Assembly: GCF_002142215.1 (NCBI RefSeq)
Contig: NZ_NAST01000018.1
Span: forward strand, 1 to 49,849
Source of the DNA: Gilliamella sp. N-G2
GTDB taxonomy: Bacteria > Pseudomonadota > Gammaproteobacteria > Enterobacterales > Orbaceae
DNA length: 49,849 bases
Reading direction: 5' to 3'
Numbering within the stretch: the stretch's first letter is position 1; each line of letters starts with the position of its first letter. The position numbers and the translations under genes were made by a program. Below are positions 27,126-37,894 of this stretch, in pieces. The notes beneath the pieces are model-generated. The model was given only the letters and a program-made list of their open reading frames with translations, was not told the DNA's origin and did not search any database.

Positions 27126-27168
27126 AAAAATTGTTCTAGTACGCAAAGCGTAGCTGGTGGCAATTTTT
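27126..27168 (+). terminator. Stem-loop terminator after the secreted adhesin-like gene
   Basis: AAAAATTG (27126-27133) pairs with CAATTTTT (27161-27168); inside, TACGC-AAA-GCGTA and CTAG/CTGG pair with small bulges. The plan (A-run, GC-rich core, T-run) resembles the element at 1187-1230 after the paralogue. Confidence 0.6.
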
Positions 27169-27181
27169 TGATCAAAAAAAT

Positions 27182-27214
27182 AAATAAAGTATAAATTATA
27201 TTTATACTTTATTT
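27182..27214. repeat. Perfect 14-bp A/T-only inverted repeat upstream of rnr
   Basis: Arms 27182-27195 and 27201-27214 are exactly complementary with a 5-base loop, one G/C pair per arm. On the minus strand it is followed by a run of T. It may be a second terminator facing left or a cruciform-prone element next to the rnr promoter. Confidence 0.5.
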
Positions 27215-27385
27215 AGATAAATTACCTCATCATCATCTCCTATTTATTAATCATGAATCTTAATAATTAATAATTATAAATATGTTGTGAATAAAGGCTT
27301 TTGCACTGCAAAAAAGTAATCTTGATTTTAAGTTATGCAACTCTATGTTATGCTTAACCTAATATTCGATCACAGGACGTTCCAT

Positions 27386-29827
27386 ATGATAAAAGATCCA
27401 TTTTATGATCGTGAGGCGCAAAAATATGATTCGCCGATCGCCAGCCGTGAGCTGATTTTGGACTATCTAACTAAAGAAGCAAAACCTGCTAATTTAGACA
27501 AGATAGCTCAAGCAGTATCAATTAAGAATGGTGAACAAAAAGAAGCATTACATCGAAGATTGCGGGCGATGGAACGTGATGGTCAAGTGGTGTTTACACG
27601 TCGTAAATGTTATGCCTTACCGGAAAAATTCGATATGGTGAAGGGGAGTGTTATTGCCCACCGTGATGGCTTTGGTTTTTTAAGAGTAGAAGGAAAACCA
27701 GAAGATTATTTTTTATCACCTGAACAAATGAAAAAAGTGTTACAGGGTGATGTTATATTGGCTCAGCCAATCAACAGTCAATACCGAGGTAAGACCGAAG
27801 CGCGCGTGGTGCGGATTTTAGAACCCAGAACTAACCAAATCGTTGGGCGATATTTTATTGAACAAGGTGTTGGCTTTGTGGTACCTGATGACAGTCGATT
27901 GAACTTTGATATTTTGATCGCGGGTAAACCAAATCGCACCGTAAGAATGGGGTCGGTTGTGGTAGTTGAATTACAACAACGTCCTGAGCGTCGTCAAAAA
28001 GCAGTAGGTATTATTAAAGAAGTTCTTGGTGAGATTATGGGAACCAATTTAGCAATAGATATTGCGTTACGTAATCATGAGATCCCTTACGAATTTCCTA
28101 AAGCAGTTGAAAAAGAGGTCAACAAATTTAGTGATCAAGTGCCTGAAAGTGCTAAAAAAGGACGTAAAGATCTACGAGATTTACCGTTAGTTACTATTGA
28201 TGGTGAAGATGCCCGTGATTTTGATGATGCAGTTTATTGTCAAAAAAATCGTGGTGGAGGCTATCGATTATGGGTAGCAATTGCTGATGTGAGTTATTAT
28301 GTTCGCAACGGTAAAGCTTTAGATAAAGAGGCTTGCTTACGAGGTACGTCGGTCTATTTTCCATCACGAGTAGTACCAATGTTACCAGAAGTGTTATCTA
28401 ATGGCCTTTGTTCTCTCAATCCACAAGTTGATCGTTTATGTTTAGTTTGTGAAATGACGGTGTCGAATAAAGGACGTTTAACTGGTTATCAATTTTATGA
28501 AGCTGTAATGAACTCGCATGCTCGCTTAACTTATACTAAGGTTGCCAAAATTTTAGAAGGTGATAAAGAGTTACGTGAGCATTATCGAGAGTTAGTGCCT
28601 CATCTTGAAAATCTTTATGGCTTATATAAGGTATTAGATAATGCTCGGGTTACTCGTGGCGCAATCGGTTTTGAGTCAGAAGAACCAAAATTCATTTTTA
28701 ATGCAGATAAACGTATTGAGAGTATTGAATTAGTACAGCGTAATGAAGCACATAAAATTATTGAAGAGTGTATGATTTTAGCCAATGTTGCTGCGGCAAA
28801 ATTGGTCATTAATGCCGAGATCCCGTCTTTATTCCGTGTGCATGATAGACCTGATGAAGAGCGTATGAATAATTTACGCAGTATTTTGAGTGAACTCGGT
28901 TTATCACTTGGCGGTGGTGCAAACCCAACTCCTAAAGATATTGCCAAATTAATGGGTGATGTTGAAGCAAGGCCCGATCATGAGATGTTACAGACTGTAA
29001 TTTTACGCTCAATGAAGCAAGCAATTTATGATCCCGAAAATCGTGGCCATTTTGGCCTAGCGCTTGATGAATATGCCCATTTTACGTCGCCAATTCGTCG
29101 TTATCCTGATTTATTATTACATCGTGCCATTAAATGGGTTCTGGCGAATGAACAACATAAAACCAGTAAAACTGGTGGACATCGTTATACCACTAGCGAA
29201 ATGCTTTATTTTGGTGAACACTGCTCAATGACTGAACGTCGTGCCGATGAAGCCGTGCGTGATGTCGTTGATTGGTTAAAATGTGATTATATGCAAGATC
29301 ATGTTGGTGAGGTCTTCAATGGTACCATCTCTAGTGTGGTTAATTTCGGCTTTTTTGTACGGTTAGATGATCTGTTTATTGATGGTTTAGTGCATGTTTC
29401 GTCACTGGAAAATGATTATTATATTTATGATGCATCACGTAATCGTCTAATTGGTGAGAATACTCGCTTTAGTTATCGTTTAGGTGATAAAGTTCAAGTA
29501 AAAGTCGATAATGTTAACCCCGAAGAGCGTAAAATTGATTTTTCTTTGGTCGGCAGTAATAATAAGCCACAACGTCAAGGTAAGACGGCAAGAGATAAAG
29601 CTAATAAAACTGATATAAGTTTTGCTGCTGATTTACCAGTAAAACGCAAAGCTAAAAGTCCACCAGATAGCAAAAAGAAAAAAGCGAACGCTAAAGTAGC
29701 AAATAAAGCAGAAGCTAAAGTGAAAAGTAAAAAGCGCACAAAAGCTAAAGCAAAATCTAAAGAGGCATCTAAGACTAAATCTAAATCAGTATCGACATCA
29801 AGTAATAAAAGAAAAAAGAGTAATTAA
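27386..29827 (+). CDS. rnr: Ribonuclease R
   Basis: A 3'-5' exoribonuclease that degrades structured RNA and takes part in rRNA and tmRNA-linked quality control. With the ATG at 27386 (AGGA 8 bases upstream; start [14 protein letters not shown] matches E. coli) it is 813 residues, identical in length to E. coli RNase R; the frame is open 17 codons further up but without family similarity. Order: N-terminal winged helix ([22 protein letters not shown]), cold-shock domains, RNB domain with [14 protein letters not shown]1 domain ([29 protein letters not shown]), and a lysine-rich tail over the last 80 residues. 3 bp separate it from rlmB. Confidence 0.98.
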   Translation: MIKDPFYDREAQKYDSPIASRELILDYLTKEAKPANLDKIAQAVSIKNGEQKEALHRRLRAMERDGQVVFTRRKCYALPEKFDMVKGSVIAHRDGFGFLRVEGKPEDYFLSPEQMKKVLQGDVILAQPINSQYRGKTEARVVRILEPRTNQIVGRYFIEQGVGFVVPDDSRLNFDILIAGKPNRTVRMGSVVVVELQQRPERRQKAVGIIKEVLGEIMGTNLAIDIALRNHEIPYEFPKAVEKEVNKFSDQVPESAKKGRKDLRDLPLVTIDGEDARDFDDAVYCQKNRGGGYRLWVAIADVSYYVRNGKALDKEACLRGTSVYFPSRVVPMLPEVLSNGLCSLNPQVDRLCLVCEMTVSNKGRLTGYQFYEAVMNSHARLTYTKVAKILEGDKELREHYRELVPHLENLYGLYKVLDNARVTRGAIGFESEEPKFIFNADKRIESIELVQRNEAHKIIEECMILANVAAAKLVINAEIPSLFRVHDRPDEERMNNLRSILSELGLSLGGGANPTPKDIAKLMGDVEARPDHEMLQTVILRSMKQAIYDPENRGHFGLALDEYAHFTSPIRRYPDLLLHRAIKWVLANEQHKTSKTGGHRYTTSEMLYFGEHCSMTERRADEAVRDVVDWLKCDYMQDHVGEVFNGTISSVVNFGFFVRLDDLFIDGLVHVSSLENDYYIYDASRNRLIGENTRFSYRLGDKVQVKVDNVNPEERKIDFSLVGSNNKPQRQGKTARDKANKTDISFAADLPVKRKAKSPPDSKKKKANAKVANKAEAKVKSKKRTKAKAKSKEASKTKSKSVSTSSNKRKKSN

Positions 29828-29830
29828 TAG

Positions 29831-30604
29831 ATGAGTGAAACAGTATACGGTATCCACGCTATTGAAGCATTGTTAACGCGTGCTCCAGAAAGAATTATTG
29901 AAGTTTTTATCGCTAAAGGACGAGAAGATAAACGCTTGACAGCCCTTGTTCAAGAATTAGAACAGTTAGGTTTAACAGTGAAAGTAACCAATAGACAATA
30001 TCTAGATGAAAAATCAAAAAATGGTGTTCATCAAGGTATATTAGCGATGGTAAAACCAAGCCGTGGTTACCAAGAAAATGATATACCTTTACTGATGGAA
30101 CAACATCCCAATCCAGTTATTTTAATTTTAGATGGTGTGACCGACCCACATAATTTAGGTGCCTGCATTCGTACCGCTGATGCCGCTGGTGTCAATTTTA
30201 TTATTGTGCCAAAGGATCGCTCTGCACCTCTTAACTCAACCGCACAAAAAGTTGCTTGTGGCGCCGCTGAAAGCGTGCCTGTAGTTAGAGTTACCAATTT
30301 AGCTCGAACTATGCGGATGTTACAAGATGAATATCAAGTCTGGATTGTAGGTACTGCCGGTGAAGCAACCAGCACACTTTATCAGACTGATTTTTATAAA
30401 AGTTCAAAAGACTTATCTCTGGCCTTAGTAATGGGTGCTGAAGGAGAAGGTATGCGTCGATTAACCAAAGAGCATTGTGATGAGCTAGTCAGTATACCTA
30501 TGGCAGGAATTGTCTCTTCACTTAATGTTTCGGTAGCGACAGGTGTTTGCTTATTTGAAATTGTTAGACAAAAAATAGATAGTTTGAGTGATATATCATG
30601 TTAG
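29831..30604 (+). CDS. rlmB: 23S rRNA (guanosine-2'-O-)-methyltransferase RlmB
   Basis: Methylates the ribose of G2251 in 23S rRNA. The 257-residue SPOUT enzyme has the N-terminal substrate-binding domain ([11 protein letters not shown]...[10 protein letters not shown]) and the three trefoil-knot motifs: [35 protein letters not shown] and [23 protein letters not shown]. It is about 14 residues longer than E. coli RlmB at the C-terminus. It follows rnr by 3 bp (classical rnr-rlmB operon) and overlaps the next gene by 7 bp. Confidence 0.97.
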   Translation: MSETVYGIHAIEALLTRAPERIIEVFIAKGREDKRLTALVQELEQLGLTVKVTNRQYLDEKSKNGVHQGILAMVKPSRGYQENDIPLLMEQHPNPVILILDGVTDPHNLGACIRTADAAGVNFIIVPKDRSAPLNSTAQKVACGAAESVPVVRVTNLARTMRMLQDEYQVWIVGTAGEATSTLYQTDFYKSSKDLSLALVMGAEGEGMRRLTKEHCDELVSIPMAGIVSSLNVSVATGVCLFEIVRQKIDSLSDISC

Positions 30605-31212
30605 GATTTTTGAAAAAACTTTTACCCAGCAAAAAAACACAATCTTTATCAGAACGAGACTTAAATGGTCGTAATAATGTTGGTTATCCTACCATGCAAC
30701 TATCTCGCGAAATTGATAGTTTAGTTAAGTCGAAATATAGTGCAGCTAAACATATCATCAATTTGTATAAAGATACGCTATTTTTTAAATGGGGGCCGAG
30801 CGTTTTCAACAACAAATTGTCTGATGAACAGCTTGCTAGTTTATCTGGGCGAAATGTTCAAATGGTCTATTTATTACTGTTTCGTGATATGTTGAGGCAC
30901 ATTGCAAGCTTTGCTAAATTTAAGCACTTTGCGGATGATTGGTCAGAACAATTTGCCCAAGAACTATTAGATAACTGTAAAATGCTTAGCGACAGTGATG
31001 ATGTAGATATTGCTAAAAAGCAAGATTTATTTGCTAGTACTGAGCTTTATACTGTAGATAATCCGATTGATCCAAAACATCCGGAAACTACTGAAATACC
31101 TGATTGGACTATACCGCTAGCCGAATTAGTGATGTTAAAATCTGACATGATTTATCATTGCCATCGTCCGTTAATGGCAGCCATTCTGAAAAAGTCGAAT
31201 AAACTAAAATAA
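30598..31212 (+). CDS. Unknown protein, third gene of the rnr-rlmB operon
   Basis: A 204-residue protein with no signal peptide or membrane segment. It opens with a basic amphipathic stretch ([13 protein letters not shown]) and is mainly predicted helical, with aromatic-rich pieces ([28 protein letters not shown]) and a C-terminal half containing [27 protein letters not shown]. The ATG lies inside rlmB (7-bp overlap), so it is translationally coupled to the RNA-modification operon. I do not recognise it; a role in RNA metabolism is only suggested by position. Codon use looks like its neighbours. Confidence 0.75.
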   Translation: MLGFLKKLLPSKKTQSLSERDLNGRNNVGYPTMQLSREIDSLVKSKYSAAKHIINLYKDTLFFKWGPSVFNNKLSDEQLASLSGRNVQMVYLLLFRDMLRHIASFAKFKHFADDWSEQFAQELLDNCKMLSDSDDVDIAKKQDLFASTELYTVDNPIDPKHPETTEIPDWTIPLAELVMLKSDMIYHCHRPLMAAILKKSNKLK

Positions 31213-31260
31213 CCAGTTATTAATTAATCATAGTTTGTTTGATTTTATGATAATGCCAGT

Positions 31261-31806
31261 TTAAGCATAAATTATTTCTGGCAATTTGATATCCCAAGGT
31301 TGATTATCAATCTTGGTCAATTTTTGGCAGGAAAATGCGAGCCCAACGGGTAATATCTGTTGTTGTTGATAATTAGCTAGCATTCGGTCGTAATAGCCAC
31401 CGCCCATTCCCATACGATAACCTCGTTCATCAAAAGCAACTAATGGTGTAAAGACGATATCAAGTTGTGTAAACGGAATGACATTATTGACATTAAGCTC
31501 TGGTTCAAAGATGCCAAAATGATTTTTTATAAGTTGCGTATTTGTGGTGTACTTTAAAAAGAGTAGGTGATTTTTACAAAATGGATGGATAATTGGTAAG
31601 TAGACTGATTTGTTTTGTTGCCATAGATATTCAATAATCGGTTTAGTATCGACTTCCCCATCAAATGACAAAAAAATAGCAACATTTTCAGCTTGATTCA
31701 AAGCTGGATGATTTTTAATTTTTTGATAAATAATTTGCTGCGCATCATTGCGTTGTTCTGGAGATAATTCACGTCTTTTTTTACGTATCGCTTGCCGAAT
31801 ATTCAT
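31261..31806 (-). CDS. ygfA: 5-formyltetrahydrofolate cyclo-ligase
   Basis: Converts 5-formyl-THF to 5,10-methenyl-THF using ATP. The 181-residue protein starts with the family's basic segment IRKKRREL and contains LSFDGEVDTKPIIEYLW, DIVFTPLVAFDERGYRMGMGGGYYDRML (the ATP/folate loop) and LPVGLAFSCQ. It lies just downstream of 6S RNA on the same strand, as in E. coli, where both are made from one transcript. It complements fhs (22345) in folate one-carbon metabolism. Confidence 0.95.
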   Translation of the reverse strand: MNIRQAIRKKRRELSPEQRNDAQQIIYQKIKNHPALNQAENVAIFLSFDGEVDTKPIIEYLWQQNKSVYLPIIHPFCKNHLLFLKYTTNTQLIKNHFGIFEPELNVNNVIPFTQLDIVFTPLVAFDERGYRMGMGGGYYDRMLANYQQQQILPVGLAFSCQKLTKIDNQPWDIKLPEIIYA

Positions 31807-31836
31807 TAGTTATCGATTGAAAAAGAAAAGTAAAGA

Positions 31837-32020
31837 AGCACTCCAAGATGTCGTTAGGGTCGTAACCCTTGAACCCAAGGTTCAAGGTGAGTTGCATGTT
31901 TTAATTTTTAGGTTTCCTAAATAAATTAGGCATACACACCAATTAAAAACCACACCACTCTAAATTAAAGAATATCGGCTCAGGGGACTAACCCTTATCC
32001 CGAGCATCTCAGAGATAATT
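31837..32020 (-). ncRNA. ssrS: 6S RNA
   Basis: Read on the minus strand, the sequence begins with ATCTCTGAGATGCTCG, continues with GTCCCCTGAGCCGATATT, and near the 3' side has CACCTTGAACC and GGGTTCAAGGGTTACGACC, then CATCTTGGAG, all close to E. coli 6S RNA in the same order. The two ends pair to form the terminal stem. It is about 184 bases long and sits between zapA and ygfA, the conserved gammaproteobacterial location. TATTAT just upstream (about 32024-32030) is a fitting -10. 6S RNA mimics an open promoter and holds sigma-70 RNA polymerase in stationary phase. Ends are accurate to a few bases. Confidence 0.95.
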
Positions 32021-32083
32021 AATATAATACAAAATTTAGAAAATCATACAATAGTCTTTGTTGATTATTTACGTTTAAACTAA

Positions 32084-32368
32084 CTAATTGTTGGTATTTA
32101 AAGCGGAATCAAGTAACTGCTGTAACATTTTTAATCTATTAGCGAACTCATCGCTTTTTTCTTTCTCTTTAGTTAGTTCATAAGATATATTTAGTGCAGC
32201 AGTCATAATAAGTTGATCGCTGCCAACTTGTGGTGATTTTTCTCGTAAATTTGTTAAGCGTGCATCTAAATCTTTAGCCGCATTTGTGAGTGCGTCAACT
32301 TCTTCGACAGGGCAATTAAATTTTAACGTTCGCCCAAAAATCTGAACCGTGACAGCTTGAGTTTCCAT
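32084..32368 (-). CDS. zapA: Cell division protein ZapA
   Basis: A 94-residue protein that bundles FtsZ at the division ring. Landmarks are VTVQIFGRTLKFNCP at the N-terminus, DLDARL in the globular head and a C-terminal coiled coil (about 55-90). AGG precedes the ATG. It starts only 7 bp after the dxs stop, so here it appears to be the last gene of xseB-ispA-dxs, while keeping its conserved place before 6S RNA. Confidence 0.95.
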   Translation of the reverse strand: METQAVTVQIFGRTLKFNCPVEEVDALTNAAKDLDARLTNLREKSPQVGSDQLIMTAALNISYELTKEKEKSDEFANRLKMLQQLLDSALNTNN

Positions 32369-32375
32369 ATTTAAC

Positions 32376-34241
32376 CTATATTTTTATAAATGTATTAATT
32401 TTGTCGATTATATGTTTGGCGTTTAATCCAACTTCATCACGCATTTCTTGTTGCGATCCTTGTGGAATAAACACATCAGGCAATCCGATGTTTAAAATAT
32501 CACATTTTATTTTTTTCGATAACAAAAATTCATTGACGGCGCTTCCAGCCCCACCTTTGATACTGTTCTCTTCGATGGTGACAAGTATATTATGGCTTTG
32601 ACCAATGTGCAAAAGGACTTTTTCATCTAGTGGTTTTACAAAACGCATATCTATAACTGTAGCATTTATTTGATCGGCTGCTTGTAAAGCTTCAGGTAAT
32701 AATGTACCAAAATTGAGTAAAGCAATATTTTCACCTTCACGACAGTATTTTGATTGTCCCAATGGTATTGGATTGAGTGGTTGTAAGCTAGCACCACATC
32801 CTTCACCACGAGGATAACGTACCGCTGAAGGGCCATTATGTAAATAACCTGTATAAAGCATTTGTCGACATTCATTTTCATCACTCGGAGTCATAATAAC
32901 AAGATTAGGAATACAGCGTAGAAAACTTAAATCGAAAGCACCTTGATGGGTTTCACCATCAGCTCCAACAATGCCTGCTCTATCTATAGCAAACAAGACA
33001 GGTAAATTTTGGATAGCAATATCATGGATCACTTGATCATACGCACGTTGCAAAAAAGTGGAATAGATGGCTACTACCGGTTTTAATTCACTAATAGCAA
33101 AGCCAGCGGCTAACGTTACTGCATGTTGCTCAGCAATGGCTACATCGAAAAATTGATTAGGATAGCGTTTTGCAAATTCAGTCATACCAGAGCCTTCACC
33201 CATGGCAGGGGTAATTGCCATTAAACGTTTATCATGTTCTGCTATCTCACAAAGCCAATCTCCGAATATTTTGGAATAGGTTGGTGCAACTTTCTTTGAA
33301 ATCGGTAAAGTTCCTTCGTTGGGATTAAATTTGGGAACACCATGCCATAAAGTCGGGTTTTGTTCGGCAGGGCCATAGCCTTTACCTTTTTGAGTAATAA
33401 TGTGCAGTAGTTGTGGTCCTTTTAACTGCCTCATATTTTGCAAGGTAGCTACAAGTGTTTCGATATCATGACCATCTGCTGGGCCAATGTAATTGAAGCC
33501 TAATTCTTCAAATAAAATGGCTGGAGTAACTAATCCTTTTAAATGTTCTTCGGTTTTCTTGAATAATTCTTTTAATGGCGGAATATTTGAAAGGACTTTT
33601 TTACCACTTTCACGAAAAGAGGTATAAGCTTTACTTGATAAAATTTGCGCTAAATGCTGATTAAGTGCGCCGGTGTTTTCAGAAATCGACATATCGTTAT
33701 CGTTAACAATGACTAACATATCAGGTTTTATATGACCTGCGTGATTCATTGCTTCAAATGCCATACCAGCGGTTAATGCTCCATCACCAATAATTGCTGC
33801 TACTTTTTGTCCCGTTTGCTTTTGTTGTTCAGCAATAGCAATACCTAGCGCGGCACTAATAGATGTTGATGAATGGCCAGTAGTTAACACATCGTATTCA
33901 CTTTCATGACGATGAGGAAAAGGGTGCAATCCACCTTTTTGGCGAATGGTTAACATCTGATCACGTCGACCAGTAAGGATTTTATGCGGATAAGCTTGAT
34001 GCCCTACATCCCATATAATTTTATCAAATGGGGTGTTATAGACATAATGTAAAGCAACGGTTAATTCGACTACACCTAAACCTGAAGCTAAATGGCCACT
34101 AGATTGACTAACACTATCTAATAAAAATTGTCGTAATTCCTGACAAATCGCTGGTAATTGTGATAGCGGATAACGTTTAAGATCTGTGGGAAAATTGATT
34201 TGCTTTAATAAAGGAAATTTATCTAAATTCATTTTTATCAT
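32376..34241 (-). CDS. dxs: 1-deoxy-D-xylulose-5-phosphate synthase
   Basis: First enzyme of the MEP isoprenoid pathway: condenses pyruvate and glyceraldehyde-3-phosphate, with thiamine diphosphate. The 621 residues match E. coli length. Motifs are [18 protein letters not shown], the ThDP-binding [18 protein letters not shown] with [22 protein letters not shown], and the transketolase-like [13 protein letters not shown] and [15 protein letters not shown]. An ATG three codons in (34232) is an alternative start. 12 bp separate it from ispA. Confidence 0.98.
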   Translation of the reverse strand: MIKMNLDKFPLLKQINFPTDLKRYPLSQLPAICQELRQFLLDSVSQSSGHLASGLGVVELTVALHYVYNTPFDKIIWDVGHQAYPHKILTGRRDQMLTIRQKGGLHPFPHRHESEYDVLTTGHSSTSISAALGIAIAEQQKQTGQKVAAIIGDGALTAGMAFEAMNHAGHIKPDMLVIVNDNDMSISENTGALNQHLAQILSSKAYTSFRESGKKVLSNIPPLKELFKKTEEHLKGLVTPAILFEELGFNYIGPADGHDIETLVATLQNMRQLKGPQLLHIITQKGKGYGPAEQNPTLWHGVPKFNPNEGTLPISKKVAPTYSKIFGDWLCEIAEHDKRLMAITPAMGEGSGMTEFAKRYPNQFFDVAIAEQHAVTLAAGFAISELKPVVAIYSTFLQRAYDQVIHDIAIQNLPVLFAIDRAGIVGADGETHQGAFDLSFLRCIPNLVIMTPSDENECRQMLYTGYLHNGPSAVRYPRGEGCGASLQPLNPIPLGQSKYCREGENIALLNFGTLLPEALQAADQINATVIDMRFVKPLDEKVLLHIGQSHNILVTIEENSIKGGAGSAVNEFLLSKKIKCDILNIGLPDVFIPQGSQQEMRDEVGLNAKHIIDKINTFIKI

Positions 34242-34253
34242 CTAGTTATTAGG

Positions 34254-35123
34254 TTAACTATTTCGATTAATAATAAAACCAGCAAGATCTTGTAATGGTT
34301 GGCTATTATAAGGTATTTGCCGCAGACTATCGATAGCTTGCCGATATAATGTGTTTGTCATTTCAATGGCATTTTGTAAACCAACTAATGCCGGATAAGT
34401 ACTTTTTTCAAGTGCAATATCTGAACCTTGTGGTTTACCCATTAGTTCTTGTTCACCAATAACATCTAAAATGTCATCTTGAATTTGAAATGCTAATCCA
34501 ATAGCTTGAGCATAGTTATCTAAGATTTGATAATAGGGTTTGGCTACCTCACCACTAGCATAAGCACCAAGCCTAACTGCTGCTTGAATTAAAGCACCGG
34601 TTTTATAATTATGGATATTTTGTAAATGTTCAAGGGTTACTTTTTTTTGTTCTGCTTGTAAATCAAGTGATTGACCTAAGCACATACCCGCAAGACCACT
34701 GGCGTTAGCAAGTTCACTAATCATATTAATTTTACTTTGGTTATCAATATGTTGATTTTCGCATAATAAGCTAAAAGCTAGCGATTGTAAGGCATCGCCA
34801 GCAAGAATGGCTTCTGCTTGACCAAATTGAATATGACAAGTAGGTTTACCCCGCCTGAGGTTATCATTATCCATGGCAGGTAGATCATCATGAATTAAAG
34901 AATAAGTATGCATTGATTCAATAGCTGCTGCAATGGGATCAAGTTTTTCTAAAGGACAATTGAACATCTGCCCAGTTAGATAAACTAGAATCGGGCGGAT
35001 TCGTTTGCCTCCGGCAAGCAGACTGTAGCTCATCGCCTGTTGCAAGTGTGAAGGGGCAAATTGCGAAATATATGTTGTTAAATAATTATCGATACGTTCT
35101 TGTAATGGTTTTGTGCTATTCAT
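34254..35123 (-). CDS. ispA: Farnesyl diphosphate synthase
   Basis: Builds geranyl and farnesyl diphosphate from IPP and DMAPP for quinone and undecaprenyl carriers. The aspartate-rich motifs DDLPAMDND (first, DDxxxxD) and QDDILD (second) are intact, as are GGKRIRP and GQSLDLQ. I chose ATG 35123 (289 residues, [10 protein letters not shown]), which overlaps xseB by 8 bp; an ATG at 35159 in the same frame would add 12 residues with a 44-bp overlap. Both ribosome-binding sites are weak, so coupling to xseB is likely. Confidence 0.94.
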   Translation of the reverse strand: MNSTKPLQERIDNYLTTYISQFAPSHLQQAMSYSLLAGGKRIRPILVYLTGQMFNCPLEKLDPIAAAIESMHTYSLIHDDLPAMDNDNLRRGKPTCHIQFGQAEAILAGDALQSLAFSLLCENQHIDNQSKINMISELANASGLAGMCLGQSLDLQAEQKKVTLEHLQNIHNYKTGALIQAAVRLGAYASGEVAKPYYQILDNYAQAIGLAFQIQDDILDVIGEQELMGKPQGSDIALEKSTYPALVGLQNAIEMTNTLYRQAIDSLRQIPYNSQPLQDLAGFIINRNS

Positions 35124-35361
35124 TATTATCAATTGAAAATTCAGATAATTGAGCATCACTATTTTCAGTTAACAAAATTTGGATGCGTTGTTCAGCTTCA
35201 TTAAGTTGTTTTTGACCTGAACGGGCTAATTTAATCCCTTTTTCGAACTCATTTAAAGCTTCGTCTAATGGTAAATCACCATTTTCAAGTTGAGTGACAA
35301 TTGCTTCAAGTTGTTTGATAGTTTCTTCAAAACTTGCTTCTTTATCTTGTTTTTTTGCCAT
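35116..35361 (-). CDS. xseB: Exodeoxyribonuclease VII small subunit
   Basis: An 81-residue partner of XseA. It contains [37 protein letters not shown], the family's helical hairpin (about 10-45). A very strong ribosome-binding site (GGGGGA) precedes the ATG at 35361. First gene of xseB-ispA-dxs, the standard arrangement in this group. Confidence 0.96.
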   Translation of the reverse strand: MAKKQDKEASFEETIKQLEAIVTQLENGDLPLDEALNEFEKGIKLARSGQKQLNEAEQRIQILLTENSDAQLSEFSIDNNE

Positions 35362-35479
35362 ATCGTCCCCCTTTGTGTTAAATGAGTATACACGTATTTT
35401 TTCTGATGGTGAATTAAGATATTTAAGTTAAATTATTACATTAATTAAAACGTCATTTGCCAATGAGTTGCGATTAGTT

Positions 35480-36853
35480 TTATTGAGTATCATGGCAAGA
35501 TGGATAATCTTTCTGTTCACGTTCAAGTTCATCAACTGATAGTCGGGCTATATCAGGATTGATCGTTTTTTTTACTTCAATTCCTAATTCCCTGAATCGT
35601 TCTATTTGACCAACAACATTACCTCGTCCTTTAGATAGTTTGTTCATTGAATTTTGATAGGTCTGTTGTGCTTTATCTAAACAGTTACCTAGGTTTTCCA
35701 TATCTTCAATAAAACCGCGAACTTTATCATATAGTTTACTTGCTCTATCAGCAATAAGTTCGGCATTACGATTTTGGTATTCAAATCGCCACAAATTATG
35801 AATAGTTCTTAACGCTACCAATAAGGTTGTTGGACTAACAATCATAATATTGTTTTTTAAAGCATCATTAATTAATGCAGGATCTTGATCAATTGCTGAC
35901 AAAAATGCTGGTTCGACTGGAATAAACATTAATACATAATCTAATGAATTGATACCAATTAATTTGTGATAATCTTTTTGGCTAAGTTGTTTTAGATGAT
36001 TACGTACTGAAGCTAAATGATCGGCAATAGCCTTAGTTCTAATATCATCATCATCGCTGTTAAAATAACGTTCATAGGCAACTAAAGTAACTTTTGAATC
36101 AATGACAACATCACCGCCTTGAGGTAAATGAACAATTACATCTGGTTGCAATCGTTGATTATTTTCATTGGTTAAATTAACCTGAGTGTGATACTCATGT
36201 CCTAAGCGGAGTCCTGAGTTATCCAAAATTTGACTAAGAATGAACTCTCCCCAATTACCTTGAGTTTTGTTATTGCCTTTTAGTGCATTAGTTAAATTAG
36301 TGGCTTCTTTAGTCATTAATTCGTTAAGCTGTTGCAAATTGCGGATTTCATGGGTGAGAGTATGACGCTCTTTGGCTTCTTGTCCAAAGCTGTCTTGAAC
36401 CTGCTTCTGAAAGCTTTCTAGTTGTTGTTTTAGTGGTGAAAGTAGAAAATCTAAACTTTGTTTATTTTGTTGCTCAATCTTTTTGCCGCTTTGTTCAAAA
36501 ATTCGATTAGCCAAATTTTCGAACTGAGTTGTTAAGCGTTGCTCACTTTGTTCCAAGATGGTTTGCCGTTGCTGTGCTGCATTCATCGTCTCTTCTAAAC
36601 GAGTTTGCAACTCGCTAATTTTGATATTTTGGGTGATACTTTGTTGTTGGCAATGATTTAATTCTTGTTCCAACTGTGTTATTTGATTGTTTAAAACCTG
36701 ATTTTCTTGTTTTTTCTGATTCAGTTGTAAATCAAATAAGGCATGTAGATTATTGGCTCTAAATTGTGTTTTTAATAAAGCGATTAATAAAACAACGGCG
36801 ATGATAGCAATTATTATTGCTGTCCATTCACTTAAGCCTAAACTTCCAAACAT
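35480..36853 (-). CDS. rmuC: DNA recombination protein RmuC
   Basis: A 457-residue protein with one N-terminal membrane helix (about 10-28), a long coiled coil (about 45-180, rich in Q and E) and a C-terminal nuclease-like domain with GNWGEFILSQILDNSGLRLGHEY, DVIVHLPQGGDVVIDSKVTLVAYERY and FIPVEPAFLSAI. RmuC limits inversions and other rearrangements between repeats in E. coli. ATG 36853 has AAGGG 7 bases upstream, 2 bp after the epmA stop; a TTG at 36859 overlapping epmA is less likely. Confidence 0.94.
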   Translation of the reverse strand: MFGSLGLSEWTAIIIAIIAVVLLIALLKTQFRANNLHALFDLQLNQKKQENQVLNNQITQLEQELNHCQQQSITQNIKISELQTRLEETMNAAQQRQTILEQSEQRLTTQFENLANRIFEQSGKKIEQQNKQSLDFLLSPLKQQLESFQKQVQDSFGQEAKERHTLTHEIRNLQQLNELMTKEATNLTNALKGNNKTQGNWGEFILSQILDNSGLRLGHEYHTQVNLTNENNQRLQPDVIVHLPQGGDVVIDSKVTLVAYERYFNSDDDDIRTKAIADHLASVRNHLKQLSQKDYHKLIGINSLDYVLMFIPVEPAFLSAIDQDPALINDALKNNIMIVSPTTLLVALRTIHNLWRFEYQNRNAELIADRASKLYDKVRGFIEDMENLGNCLDKAQQTYQNSMNKLSKGRGNVVGQIERFRELGIEVKKTINPDIARLSVDELEREQKDYPSCHDTQ

Positions 36854-36855
36854 GA

Positions 36856-37830
36856 TCAAGCCCTTGCAAAAGTGAATGAAATGACATCGTCTAAATTCAT
36901 GGCATCAAGTGCTAACATAATTAAGCGGTCAAGTCCTACGGCAACACCGGCACAATCAGGCAAACCTGCTTCCATAGCTGCAATTAATTCAATATCAATA
37001 TTTTGTGGTGGTAAATTTTGATTAGCCCTATCAATATTATTTTGTTCGAAACGCATCTTTTGTTCTTGCGGATTAGTTAATTCTTTAAATCCATTAGCCA
37101 GTTCAACCCCTTTATAATAAAACTCAAAACGGCTGGCGACTCGATGGTCTTCCGAACTGATTGCTGCTAATGCTGCTTGAGAAGCAGGGAAATTATATAC
37201 TGCAACGGGCTTTTCTTGACCAATATGAGGTTCGACGCCGAAACTAAATAGGCATTGTAATAAAGTGTCTCGATCATAATCATCAGTATTGAGTTCGATA
37301 TTAAGCTTTTTAATTGCATCAATTAGACTTGCTTGATCAGCTTCCAATGGGTCAATATTTAGATGACGTTGAAATGCTTTTTGATAAGAAATACGTTCGG
37401 CTGGTTCGCAATCTAAAATGTTTTGTAGAAGATCATCGACCTCGTTAATCATTTGCATCATATCAAATTGGATACGATACCACTCTAGCATAGTAAATTC
37501 AGGATTATGATAGCGACTCACTTCTTCATGATTACGAAAGCATTTACAGATTTGATAAATAGGACCACTGCCAGCCGCTAATAAACGCTTCATATGATAT
37601 TCAGGGCTGGTGATTAATGACATTTTCTGCCCTTGTTGTTCATTTGTTTCACCAGGTTTTAAAAATAAGGTATGAAATGAGCTAAGATGCACATCTGTTA
37701 CTGCATATTGGCTTAAAGTTGGCGTCTCGACTTCTAATATACAGCGATCAGCGAAAAACTGTCTTACTTGAGATACAATTTTAGCGCGCTTAAGTAAATT
37801 ATTAATTGATGCAGTAGGTTGCCAAGTCAT
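36856..37830 (-). CDS. epmA: Elongation factor P--(R)-beta-lysine ligase
   Basis: A 324-residue lysyl-tRNA-synthetase-like enzyme (GenX/PoxA/YjeA) that attaches beta-lysine to EF-P, helping ribosomes through proline runs. It lacks a tRNA anticodon-binding domain, and the class II motifs are present: [22 protein letters not shown] (motif 2) and [12 protein letters not shown] (motif 3). The partner genes epmB and efp are not in the window. Operon with rmuC. Confidence 0.96.
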   Translation of the reverse strand: MTWQPTASINNLLKRAKIVSQVRQFFADRCILEVETPTLSQYAVTDVHLSSFHTLFLKPGETNEQQGQKMSLITSPEYHMKRLLAAGSGPIYQICKCFRNHEEVSRYHNPEFTMLEWYRIQFDMMQMINEVDDLLQNILDCEPAERISYQKAFQRHLNIDPLEADQASLIDAIKKLNIELNTDDYDRDTLLQCLFSFGVEPHIGQEKPVAVYNFPASQAALAAISSEDHRVASRFEFYYKGVELANGFKELTNPQEQKMRFEQNNIDRANQNLPPQNIDIELIAAMEAGLPDCAGVAVGLDRLIMLALDAMNLDDVISFTFARA

Positions 37831-37861
37831 AAAAAAATATCCATGGATTTTGATTAATTAC

Positions 37862-37891
37862 TAAAAGAAGAAATAGGGCATTAAGCCCTAT
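37862..37891 (-). terminator. Terminator of the opgG-opgH operon
   Basis: ATAGGGC (37873-37879) and GCCCTAT (37885-37891) form a 7-bp stem with a 5-base loop; on the minus strand it is followed by TTTCTTCTTTT. It lies directly after the opgH stop and before epmA. Confidence 0.7.
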
Positions 37892-37894
37892 CTC

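Noticed and set aside
35116-35159. Frameshift or fusion between xseB and ispA
   Set aside because: Both proteins are complete at normal length; the overlap is ordinary coupling with an ambiguous ispA start.
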